From assembly GCA_020053615.1 (NCBI GenBank), contig JAGVMW010000085.1, positions 1 to 5,901 on the forward strand: a stretch of DNA of 5,901 nucleotides. The letters run 5' to 3'. The notes under the pieces were generated by a model. It saw nothing but the letters and a program-made list of their open reading frames with translations, ran no database searches and was not told the origin of the DNA. Positions 5,284-5,901 of the stretch are shown here, piece after piece. The position numbers were made by a program, and so were the translations under genes. Within the stretch, counting starts at the first letter, position 1, and every line of letters begins with the position of its first letter. The DNA is from an archaeon (GTDB taxonomy: Archaea > Nanobdellota > Nanobdellia > Woesearchaeales > GW2011-AR9).

Positions 5284-5665
5284 GTTTGCGATACGATGGC
5301 ACAGTTTATTTTGTGAGTGATTTTTACATTTACGCCGCCGCCTAGGTCAAGAGGCGAGCCGAGAACTACCTTTGCTTGCACGAAGTTATTGGTGCAACCC
5401 CACGATTAACAAAGCTAAAATTCAGCAAAATTTAGGGAGAGGTTGGCACGAGGCGAGCGACCAAGGTGGCGTAAATGCTTCTTGCGAAATCACTCACTTT
5501 TCGAACTGTGCCGATACGAGTAAAACGAGTAGAGCAAACTTGAGAGACCATAGGTCGAACTTATGTGAGCGCATTCACATTATGAGACCAACAGGTCGAA
5601 TTTATCTCAAATGTGAAGTTGTGTTTGAGATTATGAGTAGCAACGAATTTAGTTTGCGGTACGAG
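5284..5665. ncRNA. Candidate large structured RNA (or folded mobile element) upstream of aspS
   Basis: No convincing protein gene lies here, but pairing is extensive. A long interrupted hairpin is built from 5298-5306/5504-5512 (9 bp), 5313-5323/5487-5497 (11 bp) and 5327-5336/5468-5477 (10 bp), separated by 6x6 and 3x9 internal loops. Inside are hairpins 5376-5381/5392-5397 (enclosed by CTTTG/CAAAG 5370-5374/5410-5414), 5414-5435 and 5443-5464, plus two copies of GAGGCGAGC (5350-5358, 5450-5458). Downstream are GACC/GGTC hairpins, TCACAT/ATGTGA stems and ATCTCAAA/TTTGAGAT (5604-5611/5624-5631). Strand is undecided: a TATA-like TATTTAA near 5707-5713 and a T6 run at 5263-5268 favour minus, while wobble pairs at helix edges (G5337-U5467, U5297-G5513) favour plus. 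I saw none of the conserved cores of RNase P RNA, SRP RNA or 5S rRNA. Confidence 0.5.
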
Positions 5666-5770
5666 TGAAGAAAGAGTAGCATTGTATACAGATTATAGAC
5701 AAAAGGTTAAATACTAAATCTTGAACGGGGTTACCCACTCTTCAACTTTCTTTTCTTCGTCTTTTATGAG

Positions 5771-5795
5771 AAAAAAAACCTTTTCGAATGGTTTT
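5771..5795 (-). terminator. Hairpin plus T8 terminator-like signal just past repeat copy 2
   Basis: On the minus strand AAAACC (5795-5790) pairs with GGTTTT (5780-5775) across a 9-nt loop, followed by an unbroken T8 run (5778-5771, overlapping the stem). It lies 12 bp after the end of repeat copy 2. It would end a transcript carrying that copy before it reached the folded segment or aspS. Confidence 0.45.
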
Positions 5796-5807
5796 AAACA
5801 TGTTTTC

Positions 5808-5901
5808 ATTTGTTTGTGATACCCCACCGCTTGCGGTGATTGGGTTTGATTACCCTCAACTATTTGGGTGGGGAGAACAAACTTTGAAAACTCCCTGTGC
5901 T
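5808..5901 (-). repeat. Second copy of the structured repeat element, cut by the window edge
   Basis: This stretch matches 2218-2311 at 91 of 94 positions and keeps both strands of the domain 2 helices (GTTTGT/ACAAAC and CCCCACC/GGTGGGG). G5835 makes CACCGC-AA-GCGGTG perfectly complementary where copy 1 has a mismatch. The 5' part of the element, with the cUUCGg hairpin, would lie beyond the window. Unlike copy 1, it is followed not by a gene but by a terminator-like hairpin. Confidence 0.9.

Noticed and set aside
5585..5605. GGTCGAAT resembling a tRNA T-arm
   Set aside because: No 5-bp T-stem, anticodon arm or acceptor stem could be fitted around it, and the GACC/GGTC hairpin accounts for the sequence.
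5540..5616. Two repeat-like units with GAGACC...AGGTCGAA as a possible CRISPR or tandem array
   Set aside because: Only two imperfect units occur, with no regular spacer length and no cas gene nearby. They are better explained as similar hairpins in one folded segment.
5284..5665. Identification of the folded segment as RNase P RNA, SRP RNA or 5S rRNA
   Set aside because: I looked for the RNase P GAGGAAAGUCC core, the SRP helix 8 GGUCAGG...GGAAG...AGCAGCC pattern and 5S conserved blocks on both strands and found none.
5372..5668. A 98-codon plus-strand frame through the folded segment
   Set aside because: It has no promoter or ribosome site at the right place and no protein-like pattern. 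It runs through the paired helices and is most likely chance.
5714..5809. A 31-codon minus-strand frame starting exactly at the edge of repeat copy 2
   Set aside because: It is short, contains the terminator-like hairpin and T8 run, has no ribosome site and resembles nothing known. It could be revisited if the frame is conserved.

Overview
The window looks archaeal, most likely from a small-genome or DPANN-type lineage recovered by metagenomics; that placement is inference. The signs are an archaeal-type aspartyl-tRNA synthetase, TATA boxes centred 27-29 nt upstream of four first-gene start codons (the leaderless pattern), a Shine-Dalgarno site only before an operon-internal gene, and AT-rich DNA with many short secreted or membrane proteins of unknown function.

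Layout. Positions 1-90 (+) hold the last 29 codons of a gene whose end resembles a DDE transposase C-terminus. A membrane-tethered winged-helix regulator (145-741, +) follows, then a secreted/membrane protein frame (802-1959, +) broken once by an in-frame TAG at 1441-1443. Each of these two genes has its own TATA box, and an 11-mer is shared between the two promoters in opposite orientation. On the minus strand, convergent with them, lie a cysteine-rich putative lipoprotein (1970-2215), a strongly folded ~190-nt repeat element (2218-2408), and an operon of a putative lipoprotein (3322-3885) followed by a DUF4349-type membrane protein (2431-3300). Next is aspS (3961-5250, -). The final 650 bp contains no convincing protein gene. 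It holds a large folded segment (about 5284-5665), a terminator-like hairpin with a T8 run, and a second copy of the repeat element cut by the window edge (5808-5901).

How the parts may work together. The regulator and the 802-1959 frame form a plausible regulator-plus-target pair at the membrane. The three minus-strand secreted proteins look like cell-envelope genes. aspS is housekeeping and appears to have its own leaderless promoter.

The most unusual content is RNA-like. One element is a two-domain fold present twice at 91/94 identity over the compared part; copy 1 abuts a start codon. The other is an unrelated ~380-bp segment with a 30-bp three-part interrupted hairpin and mutually exclusive downstream stems. 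I recognise neither as a known RNA family. The second strong anomaly is the in-frame TAG, which could be pyrrolysine or other recoding, a recent nonsense mutation, or a sequence error.
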